Source: VBCK01 sp035511515 (GTDB lineage Bacteria; Pseudomonadota; Gammaproteobacteria; Burkholderiales; Burkholderiaceae_F). Taken from it: DNA of 64,000 nucleotides. The notes under the pieces were generated by a model. The model saw nothing but the letters and a program-made list of their open reading frames with translations, did not search any database and had not been told where the DNA came from. Position numbers and translations under genes: made by a program. The stretch covers positions 1-64,000 of the forward strand of contig DATKFG010000063.1 in assembly GCA_035511515.1 (NCBI GenBank), read 5' to 3'. Positions 54,709 to 63,703 of the stretch are shown here, piece by piece; positions within the stretch are counted from its first letter, which is position 1; every line of letters begins with the position of its first letter.

Positions 54709-56379
54709 GTGCGCACCAGGTCCCGCCGGCGATCGGCATTCGGGCGAGCGCTGTACACGGCCGTCGCCTGTGGCCTGGCCGCCTGCAGCGGCAACGGGTC
54801 ATCGGGACCCGCCAGCGATGCTTCCGGATCCGCTCCGGGCGGGCCGCCAGCTTCGAGCGGCGCCAGCGCCATCGACGTGCTGACCTGGCACAACGATGCA
54901 GCCCGCACCGGACAGGACCTGGCCGAAACGATCCTGACTCCCGCCACCGTCAATACGGCCAATTTCGGTTTGAAGGCGATGTGGGCGGTGGACGGCCTGG
55001 TCAACGCGCAGCCGCTGGTGGCGGGCGCGGTCGCGCTGCCCGGCGGCAGCGTGCACGACCTCGTGATCGCCGCCACCGAGCACGACACCGTGTACGCGTT
55101 CGACGCGCAAAGCGGAACCCTTCTGTGGCAGAAGTCGATGCTCGGTGCCGGGGAAACGACCAGCGATGACCGCGGTTGCCCCCAGGTGACACCGGAGGTC
55201 GGCATCACCGCGACGCCGACCATCGATCGGACGCTCGGCCCGAGCGGCACGGTGTTCGTCGCGGCCTCGTCCAAGAGCGGATCGGGCCAGTACATTCAGC
55301 GGCTGCACGCGCTCGATCTGGCCAGCGGCGCCGAGCGGACCGGATCGCCCATCGTCGTGCAGGCGACGTATCCTGGCCACGGCGACAACAGCGCGGGCGG
55401 CGTGGTGACGTTCGACCCGGCCTACTACAACGAGCGGGCCGCGTTGCTGGTTCTGGGCGGCGTGCTGGTCACCGCGTGGGGCTCGCACTGCGACTTCCGT
55501 CCCTACACCGGCTGGATCATGTCGTTCGACGAGGCGACGCTGGCGGTGCGGTCGGTCCTGAACGTGACGCCCAACGGCGAGGGGGGCGCCTTCTGGTCCT
55601 CCGGCTCGGGCCCCGCCGCCGATGCAGGCGGGTCGCTGTACCTGCTGGCGGGCAACGGCACGTTCGACACGACGCTGACCGCGTCGGGCTTGCCTTCAAG
55701 CGGCGATTTCGGCAACGGGTTTTTGCGGATCGCGACCGCCGGTTCGCTCACGGTCGCCGACTATTTCGCCACGCTCGACACGGTTGCGCAATCGAACGGC
55801 GATTCCGACCTGGGCTCCGGCGGAGCGATGGTGCTGCCGGATCAGACCGATGCGAGCGGCGCGGTGCGCCACCTGGCGGTGGGTGCCGGCAAGGACGCCC
55901 ATATCTACGTGGTCGACCGCGACTCGATGGGCAAGTTCGACGCTGCGGCCAACCATGCCTGGCAGACGATCGGCGGCGCGCTCGGCGGCAGCGTGTTCTC
56001 ATCGCCGGCCTACTACAACGGCGCCGTCTATTACGGGGCGGTCGGCGCGCCGCTGCGGCGCTTCGCGCTCAGTTCGGCGCAACTGGCGGGGACCGCGTCC
56101 AGCCAGAGCAGCACCTTGTTCGGCTTCCCCGGCACCACTCCCAGCGTGTCGGCCAACGGCGCCGCTGGTGCCATCATATGGGCCGTCGAAAACGGATCCC
56201 CGTCGGTGCTGCACGCCTACGACGCGACCGACCTGACCCGCGAGCTGTACAACAGCGCCCACAACGCCGCCCGCGACAACCTGGGGCCGGGCAACAAGTT
56301 CATCACGCCCACCATTGCGGGCGGCAGGGTGTACGTCGGAACGAGCAACTCGGTGGCCGTCTTCGGGCTGCTGCATTGA
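54709..56379 (+). CDS. PQQ-like beta-propeller lipoprotein
   Basis: The protein has 556 residues from a GTG at 54709. A signal peptide ends in the lipobox LAACS, and a Ser/Gly/Pro linker follows. The rest forms propeller blades of the PQQ/WD40-like type: DTVYAFDAQSGTLLWQKSM, IVDRDSMG-like strand patterns such as HIYVVDRDS, and a final VYVGTSNSVAVFGLL. No calcium or PQQ-binding residue set of a dehydrogenase is visible, so it may be a structural or binding protein. Function unknown. The start is uncertain. Confidence 0.75.
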   Translation: MRTRSRRRSAFGRALYTAVACGLAACSGNGSSGPASDASGSAPGGPPASSGASAIDVLTWHNDAARTGQDLAETILTPATVNTANFGLKAMWAVDGLVNAQPLVAGAVALPGGSVHDLVIAATEHDTVYAFDAQSGTLLWQKSMLGAGETTSDDRGCPQVTPEVGITATPTIDRTLGPSGTVFVAASSKSGSGQYIQRLHALDLASGAERTGSPIVVQATYPGHGDNSAGGVVTFDPAYYNERAALLVLGGVLVTAWGSHCDFRPYTGWIMSFDEATLAVRSVLNVTPNGEGGAFWSSGSGPAADAGGSLYLLAGNGTFDTTLTASGLPSSGDFGNGFLRIATAGSLTVADYFATLDTVAQSNGDSDLGSGGAMVLPDQTDASGAVRHLAVGAGKDAHIYVVDRDSMGKFDAAANHAWQTIGGALGGSVFSSPAYYNGAVYYGAVGAPLRRFALSSAQLAGTASSQSSTLFGFPGTTPSVSANGAAGAIIWAVENGSPSVLHAYDATDLTRELYNSAHNAARDNLGPGNKFITPTIAGGRVYVGTSNSVAVFGLLH

Positions 56380-56429
56380 GGCGCGGCCGGGCCTAACATG
56401 CGCGCATCGCGGCCCCTTCGGAGCGGTCG

Positions 56430-56840
56430 ATGGTCGAGTCACAGTTGACCGGCGCCTGCTTGTGCGGCGCGGTGCGCTACCGGTGCGGCGAGCCGGGCCG
56501 GCCGGCGACCTTTTGCCACTGCACCTCGTGCCGCCGCGCCGCGGGCGCGCACGCGGTGGCCTGGTTCACGGTGCCCGGTGCCTCGTTCGCGTTCACCCGG
56601 GGCCAGCCCGCCACCTTCCGGTCCTCGCCGCCCGTTGAGCGTGCGTTCTGCGCGCGCTGCGGCACACAGCTCACCTACCGGCACCAGAGCTGGCCCGGCG
56701 AAGTCGACGTCACGGTCGGCAGCCTGGACGAACCCGACCGCCTCGCCCCAGCCGCCCACATCTGGATGCAGGATGCCGCCGCCTGGGACCGGCCGGCCGA
56801 CGGGCTGCCCTGCCATGCGCGCTCGCGCCAGGACGGCTGA
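56430..56840 (+). CDS. GFA/CENP-V fold protein
   Basis: The protein has 136 residues. Zinc-binding cysteines are arranged as in the glutathione-dependent formaldehyde-activating family: GACLCGAVRYRC, TFCHCTSCRRAAG, and FCARCGTQL. Most members are not Gfa itself, so no substrate is assigned. It lies 50 bases after the propeller lipoprotein and may be co-transcribed with it. Confidence 0.85.
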   Translation: MVESQLTGACLCGAVRYRCGEPGRPATFCHCTSCRRAAGAHAVAWFTVPGASFAFTRGQPATFRSSPPVERAFCARCGTQLTYRHQSWPGEVDVTVGSLDEPDRLAPAAHIWMQDAAAWDRPADGLPCHARSRQDG

Positions 56841-57026
56841 AGCGTGCCGTGTAAGAGGCGCACCGGTGCTGCGACCAATGCGGGCAGGCGATCGAGGTGA
56901 GCGGGACCCGCGGGGCCCGTCAAGTTCGTGAGTGATACCATCGCGCCGGGGCTGGCAGGAAGACCTCGGAGGATCGCCGTTCAGTTCCGCCGTTTCGGAC
57001 GTTCAACACCATTCAGGGAGCGATCG

Positions 57027-57521
57027 ATGAAGACCATCAAGAGCCTTTCCAAGGCCGCGCTGACGTTGGGATTCGCGCTGCTGGCGGCCACCGGTGCCTA
57101 TGCCCAGAGCACCGATATCTGGACGACCAACTTCCAGAAGGCGTTCATGACCGAGAAGATGATGCACATGATGGACATGAGCGGCAAAGGGATGGTCACC
57201 CGGGACGACTACAACAAGTACATGAGCAAAGTGTTCGACATGATGGACAAGAAACACAACGGCATGGTCGACAAGGATGAGTTCATGGCGATGGATACGA
57301 GCCCGGCCTCGACCAACATCTACACGACCGACTTCCAGAAGACCTTCCGGACCGAGGCCATGATGCACATGATCGACAAGAGCGGCAAAGGCATGGTCAG
57401 CAAGGCCGATTTCATGACCCACATGAACAAGATCTTCGACATGCTGGACAAGGACCACAACGGCATGCTCGAGGCGAACGAGTTCATCTACGAAAAGGTG
57501 TTCGGCACCAACCAGAAATAG
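57027..57521 (+). CDS. Exported Met-rich EF-hand protein, internal duplication
   Basis: The protein has 164 residues. A signal peptide ends at AYAQS. Residues 29-90 and 97-157 are near-copies of one another, each with two EF-hand-like loops: 50-61, 74-85, 117-128, 141-152. Loop four DKDHNGMLEANE is canonical, loop two keeps D, N, G and E, while loops one and three have Lys at position 5 and Asp at position 12 and may bind weakly. Methionine is very frequent. It probably binds calcium in the periplasm. Monocistronic. Confidence 0.8.
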   Translation: MKTIKSLSKAALTLGFALLAATGAYAQSTDIWTTNFQKAFMTEKMMHMMDMSGKGMVTRDDYNKYMSKVFDMMDKKHNGMVDKDEFMAMDTSPASTNIYTTDFQKTFRTEAMMHMIDKSGKGMVSKADFMTHMNKIFDMLDKDHNGMLEANEFIYEKVFGTNQK

Positions 57522-57529
57522 TGCCGCGG

Positions 57530-57558
57530 GCGTCCGGGTCCGCGACGCACCCGGACGC
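57530..57558. terminator. Bidirectional hairpin between EF-hand and GGDEF genes
   Basis: GCGTCCGGGT (57530-57539) pairs perfectly with ACCCGGACGC (57549-57558) around a 9-base loop. It lies in the 55-base gap where the two genes converge. There is no T run. Confidence 0.6.
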
Positions 57559-57576
57559 GCGCAGGTCGGCGCCGGC

Positions 57577-59478
57577 TCAGGCCGGGGCGACCTCGATGCG
57601 GTTGCGGCCGGCGTTCTTGGCCCGGTAAAGGGCCTGGTCGGCTCGCACCAGCAACTGGGAAAAGTCCGAGCGCTCCGAGGTGGCGAACGCGATGCCGCCG
57701 CTCAAGGTCAGCGGGGCCGCATTGGGCGCCCAGTCCGGGTGGGCCGCGGCCACCGCGGCGCGCAGCCGTTCGGCCACCACCTTGGCTTCGGTCGCATCGG
57801 CCCCCGGCAGGATCACCGCAAACTCCTCGCCGCCGTAGCGGCCCAGCTGGTCGCCGGGCCGAAGGTGGCGCCGCAGCTCCTGCGTCACGGTGCGCAAGGC
57901 GGCATCTCCGGCCGCGTGGCCGAACTGATCGTTGATCTGCTTGAAGCCATCCAGGTCCAGCAGCAGCATCGCATAGGGCCGGCCATCCTGGCGGCAGCGC
58001 GTCATCAGCCGCTGCCCCAGCTCGAACACCTGCCGGCGGTTGGACACCCCGGTGAGCGGGTCGGTCTCGGCCATGCGGGCGATGCGCCCGAGCAGCACGC
58101 GCTGGCGCCAGAACGCGTAGCCGCCGAGCAGAAGCAGCAACGCGCCCAGCCCGATCGCGGTTCCCTCCAGGCGCGTCGCGCGGCGCGCCTGCTCCAGCGC
58201 GCGCTGGCTCGCCTCGGTCTCGCTGCGCAGCAGCGAGTTCTCGCGCGTGAGCACCTCGCTTTCCAGCCGCCCGCGTTGCGCCGCCAGCTGCCGCGCCACC
58301 AGCTGATCGGTGCGCATCTGCTGCGCCCGCTGCTCGAGCACGCCTTCGTCGAAGGCTTCCCGGTAGCGGCCCAGCGCGGCCAGCACCTGCGCCGCAACCG
58401 AATGGAACCGTACCTGCAATTGCAGATCGTCGGACGGCAGTGCCACCGGGCGTGTGTGGTCGATCAACGGCAAGGCCTCGCCGGCGCGCTTGATCTGCAG
58501 CAGCAGCTGCGCGCGGTCGACCTGCGCCTGCGCGAACTTCAGCGGCGAGTGGACCTGCGCCAACCCCCGGATGGCCTCGGCGTTGGCGGCCAGCGCCGAT
58601 TCGGGATGGCCTGTATCGGCCTGCGACAGCGCCAGTTCGTTGCGCGCGATCGCCTCGCCTTCGCGGTCGCCCACCTCGATATAGGCGGTGATCGCCTGTT
58701 GCAGCGGCGCCACCGCGTCGGCGGAACGCCCCAGGTTGCGCAGCGCAGCGCCGGCGCCGGCCTGCGAGTCGGCTTCCCCGGTGCGGTCGCCGACCGCGTG
58801 GAACTTGTCGTACGCGTTCTGATACGAGCGCAGCGCCAGCGCTGCGTCGCCGATCGCCTTGGCCAGCAACGCATTGGAAAACGCCACCTCGGCGGCGGTC
58901 TGATCGCTGCGTACGTGGCGCCCGGCATCGGCAATCGAGGCGCAGGCCTGCTCGAAGTCGCCGCGCTTCATCAGGAAGCGGGCCCGATCGAGCAGCGCCT
59001 GGGCCATCGGATCGTCCTGCCGGCTGCTGCGCGCCTGCACGATCTCCTGGTCCACGGCCCGGAACGCTTCATCGCTGCGCCCGAGCTGGTAGTAGGCGCC
59101 GGCGCGCGCATGGGCGATCAACGCCCGCGCGCTGGCATCGCCGTCATCGACGACCGCCTTTTCGATCCGGTCCGACAGCGCCAGCACATCGTCGGGGCGG
59201 TACTGCGAATCGGCGATCAGCAGCCGGATCAGCTCGATCCGCAGCCGCGTGTGGGCATCGAGCGGCACATCCAGCGAGAACTGCTGCAGCTCGGACTCGG
59301 CCTGGGCCGGCTGGTGGCGTGCCAACGCCTCCAGGCGCGACAGCTTCGCATCGATGTCGCCGGCAGCGCCGAACGCGGGCACGACCGCGAGCACGAACAA
59401 CGCGCACAGCAGGCCGGCGCGGACGTGGTGGTGTGCGGTGCCCCGCAAACCCGCTTGGAAAATCCGAAACCTCGGCAA
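57577..59478 (-). CDS. Diguanylate cyclase with periplasmic TPR sensor
   Basis: The protein has 633 residues. A signal/anchor segment at the N-terminus, then TPR-like helices (about 45-370), a coiled coil (about 380-430), one membrane helix (RLEGTAIGLGALLLLLGGYA) and a GGDEF domain (about 470-630) with active site RYGGEEF and the metal site LLDLDGFKQINDQFGH. It makes cyclic di-GMP from two GTP. No RxxD inhibition site is seen before GGEEF. The TPR region would sense a periplasmic partner. Monocistronic. Confidence 0.9.
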   Translation of the reverse strand: MPRFRIFQAGLRGTAHHHVRAGLLCALFVLAVVPAFGAAGDIDAKLSRLEALARHQPAQAESELQQFSLDVPLDAHTRLRIELIRLLIADSQYRPDDVLALSDRIEKAVVDDGDASARALIAHARAGAYYQLGRSDEAFRAVDQEIVQARSSRQDDPMAQALLDRARFLMKRGDFEQACASIADAGRHVRSDQTAAEVAFSNALLAKAIGDAALALRSYQNAYDKFHAVGDRTGEADSQAGAGAALRNLGRSADAVAPLQQAITAYIEVGDREGEAIARNELALSQADTGHPESALAANAEAIRGLAQVHSPLKFAQAQVDRAQLLLQIKRAGEALPLIDHTRPVALPSDDLQLQVRFHSVAAQVLAALGRYREAFDEGVLEQRAQQMRTDQLVARQLAAQRGRLESEVLTRENSLLRSETEASQRALEQARRATRLEGTAIGLGALLLLLGGYAFWRQRVLLGRIARMAETDPLTGVSNRRQVFELGQRLMTRCRQDGRPYAMLLLDLDGFKQINDQFGHAAGDAALRTVTQELRRHLRPGDQLGRYGGEEFAVILPGADATEAKVVAERLRAAVAAAHPDWAPNAAPLTLSGGIAFATSERSDFSQLLVRADQALYRAKNAGRNRIEVAPA

Positions 59479-59542
59479 TGGGCGAACGAAATGGCAGCGC
59501 AGTATGCGCCGGATTGCCCATGCTGACCGTTATCGGGGCCGG

Positions 59543-59588
59543 GTAAAGGCGCGCTTTACGGCACGCGCGGGCAGTAAATCGCGCTTTA
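59543..59588. repeat. Direct repeat with internal dyads upstream of the cyclase gene
   Basis: GTAAAGGCGCGCTTTAC (59543-59559) is itself an inverted repeat. A variant, GTAAATCGCGCTTTA, recurs at 59574-59588. Both lie upstream of the minus-strand cyclase gene. They could be operator sites. Confidence 0.4.
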
Positions 59589-59642
59589 AGCGGTATACGG
59601 CGACCGGGAAGCGGTATGGAAAGCGCCCGGGCCGCAGCGGAC

Positions 59643-60296
59643 TCAGAATCGCTTGTCCAGAGTGAGCGAGTCGTTCTCGCGCTTGAGCTGGAAGTGTGTG
59701 AGAAAACTGTTGCCGAGCAGGACGAACGGCATCGGGTTGGCCGTCACGATGGCCGGCACGTTGTAGACCTCCACGCCGCCCAGGCCGACCGAGGTCAGGG
59801 AGATCTGGAATCCCTGCACGGCCCCGTTGGCGGTGTTCAACTGCAAGGGCGTGCCCGTGCGGTACTGCAGCCCGATCCGATCGGCCTCCTGCGCGCTCAT
59901 CGAAACGACGGTGGCGCCGGTGTCGACCAGAAAGCGAACGCTGGTGCCATTGATCCGGCCCGAGCTGATGAAGTGTCCGCCCGGTCCCGCCGGCAGCACC
60001 ACGTGCGTGCCGTTGCCGCTTCCCGGCCCTGCGGTCAAGTTGACCGGCACATCCCCGACCCTCAAGTTCTGTCGCCGCCCGTCCGATTCGACCACCGCGA
60101 CATCGCCGCTCACCGAGATGAGCCGCACGCCTTCGCGGGTCTCGCCCGGCGCCACCACGGCCGGTGTGCCGCCGTTGATCACCAGCAGCGCCCGCTGCCC
60201 CATCACGCCGGTCAGGGCGACGTTCTGTCCCCACGCCGGCAGTTGCATCAGCAGCAGCAGGCATCCGGCCAACTTGCATTGCGATTTCATCGACAT
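59643..60296 (-). CDS. Exported retropepsin-like aspartic protease
   Basis: The protein has 217 residues. A signal peptide ends at AWGQN. The catalytic motif is VDTGAT with Asp125, preceded by RINGTSVRFL and followed by AQEADRIGL and FVLLGNSFLTHFQ, the flap and C-terminal loop of the bacterial clan AA family (TIGR02281 type). It is likely a periplasmic homodimeric protease. An in-frame Met at residue 3 is an alternative start. AGGA lies upstream. Confidence 0.88.
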   Translation of the reverse strand: MSMKSQCKLAGCLLLLMQLPAWGQNVALTGVMGQRALLVINGGTPAVVAPGETREGVRLISVSGDVAVVESDGRRQNLRVGDVPVNLTAGPGSGNGTHVVLPAGPGGHFISSGRINGTSVRFLVDTGATVVSMSAQEADRIGLQYRTGTPLQLNTANGAVQGFQISLTSVGLGGVEVYNVPAIVTANPMPFVLLGNSFLTHFQLKRENDSLTLDKRF

Positions 60297-60336
60297 CAGG
60301 GATCCTGGCGCAAAAAAATAGCGGCTAGCATAGCGG

Positions 60337-60972
60337 CTAGAAACGCCGCAGCACTTCCAAATCGACGGTACTGCTCTGAACAGCGGCGCGCCGATCCATG
60401 CCGGCGCTGAATTGCCACCGCAGCTCGCGTGTGGGCTCGCCGAGCTCCCACACCAGCCTGGAATGCGACCGCCACCCCAGCAGCGAGAGAAGTTCGACTT
60501 CGGTTTCGGAACCGGACAGCCCGACGCCGCGAACCAGCGTCTGGATGTCGCTGGTGGCGCGGATGCTCAAGCGGTCGCCCTCGAACAGCAGGTCCTTGCG
60601 TTCGAACTGCAGTCCCGTCAACGGCTGCCCGCCCGGCCAGCGCAATTCCTGCACGAATCCGAAGTGGGGGTGTCCCGGCACCGGTGTTTGCTGCACCAGA
60701 GCGAAGCCCGACCCTTCGGGCGGGCGTATGCCGAACCGGGTCTGCTGCTGGGCCCGCTCCTCGTAGGTACGCGACCAGTAATCGGCCGTGAATACCTGCG
60801 ACGGTCCGCGCACCGGCGACACCGACAGCGGCGCCAGGCCCAGCTCGAGGCGCATCGTGTAGGGCAGGTTCAGCAGTACGTCGGAATCGACGGACAACGG
60901 CCGCACCTCCGGCAGCTGCGCGTGCGCAGCCGGAACGATTGCCAAAAAAAGCAGGATCCGGCCGATGACCAT
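60337..60972 (-). CDS. Exported protein of unknown function
   Basis: The protein has 211 residues from the ATG at 60972, where a signal peptide begins (MVIGRILLFLAIVPAAHAQ); an upstream ATG at 61059 gives a non-secretory leader. The mature protein is beta-rich with LPYTMRLELGLAPL, GFVQELRWPGGQPLTG and RLVWELGEPTRELRWQFS. No family or active site is recognised. It follows the protease gene on the same strand, 40 bases away, so they may share a transcript. Confidence 0.65.
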   Translation of the reverse strand: MVIGRILLFLAIVPAAHAQLPEVRPLSVDSDVLLNLPYTMRLELGLAPLSVSPVRGPSQVFTADYWSRTYEERAQQQTRFGIRPPEGSGFALVQQTPVPGHPHFGFVQELRWPGGQPLTGLQFERKDLLFEGDRLSIRATSDIQTLVRGVGLSGSETEVELLSLLGWRSHSRLVWELGEPTRELRWQFSAGMDRRAAVQSSTVDLEVLRRF

Positions 60973-61180
60973 GTGAGCAGGGCGAACGTCCCCGAAGCTG
61001 TAGCATGCGACGGCGCCGTGCGTCCCCAGCGCCTGAATAGCGCCGTATTCGCCGAGCAATTCGCGGTTTTGACTAAGGCGCGCGCAATGGCGCTCAGGTC
61101 GTGATGTGCTTCTGATGCCGTGCGATGATTATGGGCCAAACGGTCCATGGCGTTGCATGCTTTCGTCGCCATCGCGTCGC

Positions 61181-61669
61181 ATGGAGTTCGCCACACGCGT
61201 CGGTTCGGACGCCCGCATTTCCCGCTGTGGAACGTATCGCTACGCGCTGTGGCGGCGCTGGGCGGCCGGCCCTCAGGTGCTGTTCGTGATGCTCAATCCG
61301 TCCACCGCCGATCAGTGCAGCGACGATCCGACCATCCGACGCTGCATCGGCTTCGCACGCCACTGGGGCTTCGGCGCTGTCGCCGTGGGCAACCTGTTCG
61401 CGTACCGGACGGCATCGCCGCAGATCCTGAAACGGGCGCCGCACCCGGTCGGCCGCGCCAACGACCGCTGGCTGCGCAGCCTGGCCGCGCAGTCGGCCCG
61501 GGTGGTGGCCGCCTGGGGCAACGAGGGCGCGTTGCTGCGACGCGATGCGCAGGTGCGGCTGCTGCTGGGCCCGATGTACGTGCTGTCGTTGACGCAACGG
61601 GGACAGCCGCGCCACCCGCTGTACGTTGCGCGCGACGCGGCGCCCAGGCCCTGGCCCCGCCTCGCGTGA
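61181..61669 (+). CDS. DUF1643 family protein
   Basis: The protein has 162 residues from the ATG at 61181; a GTG at 61106 is also in frame. The family pattern is clear: YRYALWRRW, then LFVMLNPSTADQCSDDPTIRRCIGFAR and VAVGNLFAYRTASP. DUF1643 proteins are encoded by bacteria and phages; the activity is not known to me. GGCG-rich upstream sequence gives no strong ribosome-binding site. Confidence 0.8.
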   Translation: MEFATRVGSDARISRCGTYRYALWRRWAAGPQVLFVMLNPSTADQCSDDPTIRRCIGFARHWGFGAVAVGNLFAYRTASPQILKRAPHPVGRANDRWLRSLAAQSARVVAAWGNEGALLRRDAQVRLLLGPMYVLSLTQRGQPRHPLYVARDAAPRPWPRLA

Positions 61670-61715
61670 CGGCCAGACTCGAACGCCAGGCCAGCAACCG
61701 GGATCACCCCAATTG

Positions 61716-62273
61716 ATGCGGGTCGCGATCGCGGGTTTGCTCGTTCTGTGCTGGGCTTGTGCCGATGCGCAGCCGCGCGGGGACGCCTGCCAGGCGCAGA
61801 TTCCCCGCTCGCTCGAGCGAGCGCTGGCGGCGGCCTTCCCCGGCTATCGGACGCCGCTGGAATTCGACAACGTGCTGGAAGACATCCAGCGCAACCGATC
61901 ACGGGGCGGAACGGGCTGTCTGGGCGTTGCCATGGCCGATTTCACCGGCGAGGGCAAGAAGGACTACGTGATCGGGTTGACGGCCCGCAAAGGCAGCAGC
62001 GGACTGGCCGTGATCGCGCTGCCGAAAAAAGGCGGCTGGAACTTCAAGAAAATCACCAGCTGGACCGAGGATGCCCGATACCAGCAATATGTCGATGTCG
62101 TGGAGCCGGGCCAGCACGACCGGACCACGGAGGTGACGGCCGCGCTGGGACCCGGCGAGAAACGGTCGATGGATTGCCCGAACTGGGGAGCGCTGGTCGG
62201 CACCGTCCGGGCGACCCGCATCGTGTATTGCTACGACGAAGGACGCTGGTCACACGTCTGGGTCTCCGACTGA
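61716..62273 (+). CDS. Small exported protein of unknown function
   Basis: The protein has 185 residues. A signal peptide ends near CADAQP. The mature part has VAMADFTGEGKKDYVIGL, similar to VCBS/FG-GAP calcium-binding-like loops, and four cysteines that may form disulfides. No catalytic motif is recognised. It starts 46 bases after the DUF1643 gene on the same strand and converges on fumC. Confidence 0.65.
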   Translation: MRVAIAGLLVLCWACADAQPRGDACQAQIPRSLERALAAAFPGYRTPLEFDNVLEDIQRNRSRGGTGCLGVAMADFTGEGKKDYVIGLTARKGSSGLAVIALPKKGGWNFKKITSWTEDARYQQYVDVVEPGQHDRTTEVTAALGPGEKRSMDCPNWGALVGTVRATRIVYCYDEGRWSHVWVSD

Positions 62274-62282
62274 ACCGGCAAC

Positions 62283-63668
62283 TTAGACCATTTTCTCCGG
62301 CCGCACCCACTGGTCGAACTGCTCGGCCGTGACGTAGCCGAGCTCGAGCGCCGCTTCGCGCAAGGACAGGTCCTTGGCGTGCGCGTGCTTGGCAATCTGC
62401 GCGGCGCGGTCGTAGCCGATGTGCGGACTGAGCGCGGTCACCAGCATCAGCGACCGGTTCACCAGCTCGCCGATGCGGGCCCCATCGGCCTCGATGCCGC
62501 GCGCGCAGTTCGCATCGAAGCTGGCGATCGCGTCCGTCAGCAGGCGCGTGCTCTGCAGGAAGTCGTACGCGATCAGCGGCTTGTACACGTTCAGCTCGAA
62601 ATTGCCCGAGGCCCCGCCGATGCTCAACGAGACGTCGTTGCCGATCACCTGGCAGCACACCATCGTGAGCGCCTCGCACTGCGTCGGGTTGACCTTGCCC
62701 GGCATGATCGAGCTGCCGGGCTCGTTTTCGGGCAGCCGCAGCTCGCCCAGCCCGCAGCGCGGCCCCGAGGCCAGCCAGCGCACGTCGTTGGCGATCTTCG
62801 TGAGCGCCAGCGCCAGCGTCTTGAGCGCGCCGTGCGCGCTCGCCAGCGGATCGTGCGACGCCAGCGCGGCGAACCGGTTGGGGGCGCACCGCAGCGGAAG
62901 GCCTGTCTCCGAGGCAAGCCGTGCGGCCACCCGCTCGCCGAACTGCGGGTGCGTGTTAAGTCCCGTTCCGACGGCGGTGCCGCCCACCGCCAGCTCGTAC
63001 AGCGGGCCCAGGGTGGCGCTGATCGCGCCATCGGCGTGGTCGAGCTGAGCCACCCAGCCGGACATCTCCTGGCCCAGCGTCAGCGGCGTGGCATCCTGCA
63101 GATGGGTCCGCCCGATCTTCACGACGCCGGCAAACTCGGCTGACTTGCGCTCCAGCGTCGCCCGCAGCGCGCGCAGCGCGGGCAGCAGTTCGCGCGTCAC
63201 GGCCGCGGCCGCCGCCACGTGCATCGCGGTCGGAAAGATGTCGTTGGTCGACTGGCCCAGGTTCACATGATCGTTCGGGTGCACGCGGCGCTCCTTGGCG
63301 CGGCCGCCGCCCAGAAATTCGGAGGCGCGGTTGGCCAGCACCTCGTTCATGTTCATGTTGGTCTGGGTGCCCGAACCGGTCTGCCACACCGAAAGCGGAA
63401 ACGCATCCGGGTGAGCGCCCGCCAGCACCTCGTCGGCCGCCTGCGCGATCGCCGCTGCGATCGCGGCATCGAGCAGGCCGAGCTCGCCGTTGACCCGCGC
63501 GGCGGCGCGCTTCACGCGCGCCAGCGCCATCAGCAGCGGCTCGGGCATGCGCTCGGTCGAGATGCGGAAATGCTCCAGCGAGCGCTGGGTCTGCGCGCCC
63601 CACAGGGCCGTTGCCGGCACCGCGACCTCGCCCAGCGAATCGCTTTCCATCCTGACGGGCTGGTTCAT
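62283..63668 (-). CDS. fumC: Fumarate hydratase class II
   Basis: The protein has 461 residues, the usual class II length. Family signature GSSIMPGKVNPTQCE is present, along with SVWQTGSGTQTNMNMNEV and KIGRTHLQDATP. It interconverts fumarate and malate in the citric acid cycle without an iron-sulfur cluster, as a tetramer. It diverges from the ABC ATPase gene across a 35-base gap. Confidence 0.96.
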   Translation of the reverse strand: MNQPVRMESDSLGEVAVPATALWGAQTQRSLEHFRISTERMPEPLLMALARVKRAAARVNGELGLLDAAIAAAIAQAADEVLAGAHPDAFPLSVWQTGSGTQTNMNMNEVLANRASEFLGGGRAKERRVHPNDHVNLGQSTNDIFPTAMHVAAAAAVTRELLPALRALRATLERKSAEFAGVVKIGRTHLQDATPLTLGQEMSGWVAQLDHADGAISATLGPLYELAVGGTAVGTGLNTHPQFGERVAARLASETGLPLRCAPNRFAALASHDPLASAHGALKTLALALTKIANDVRWLASGPRCGLGELRLPENEPGSSIMPGKVNPTQCEALTMVCCQVIGNDVSLSIGGASGNFELNVYKPLIAYDFLQSTRLLTDAIASFDANCARGIEADGARIGELVNRSLMLVTALSPHIGYDRAAQIAKHAHAKDLSLREAALELGYVTAEQFDQWVRPEKMV

Positions 63669-63703
63669 CGTGCGCTCCCCGGTCGAACTCTACAATCGCC
63701 ACC

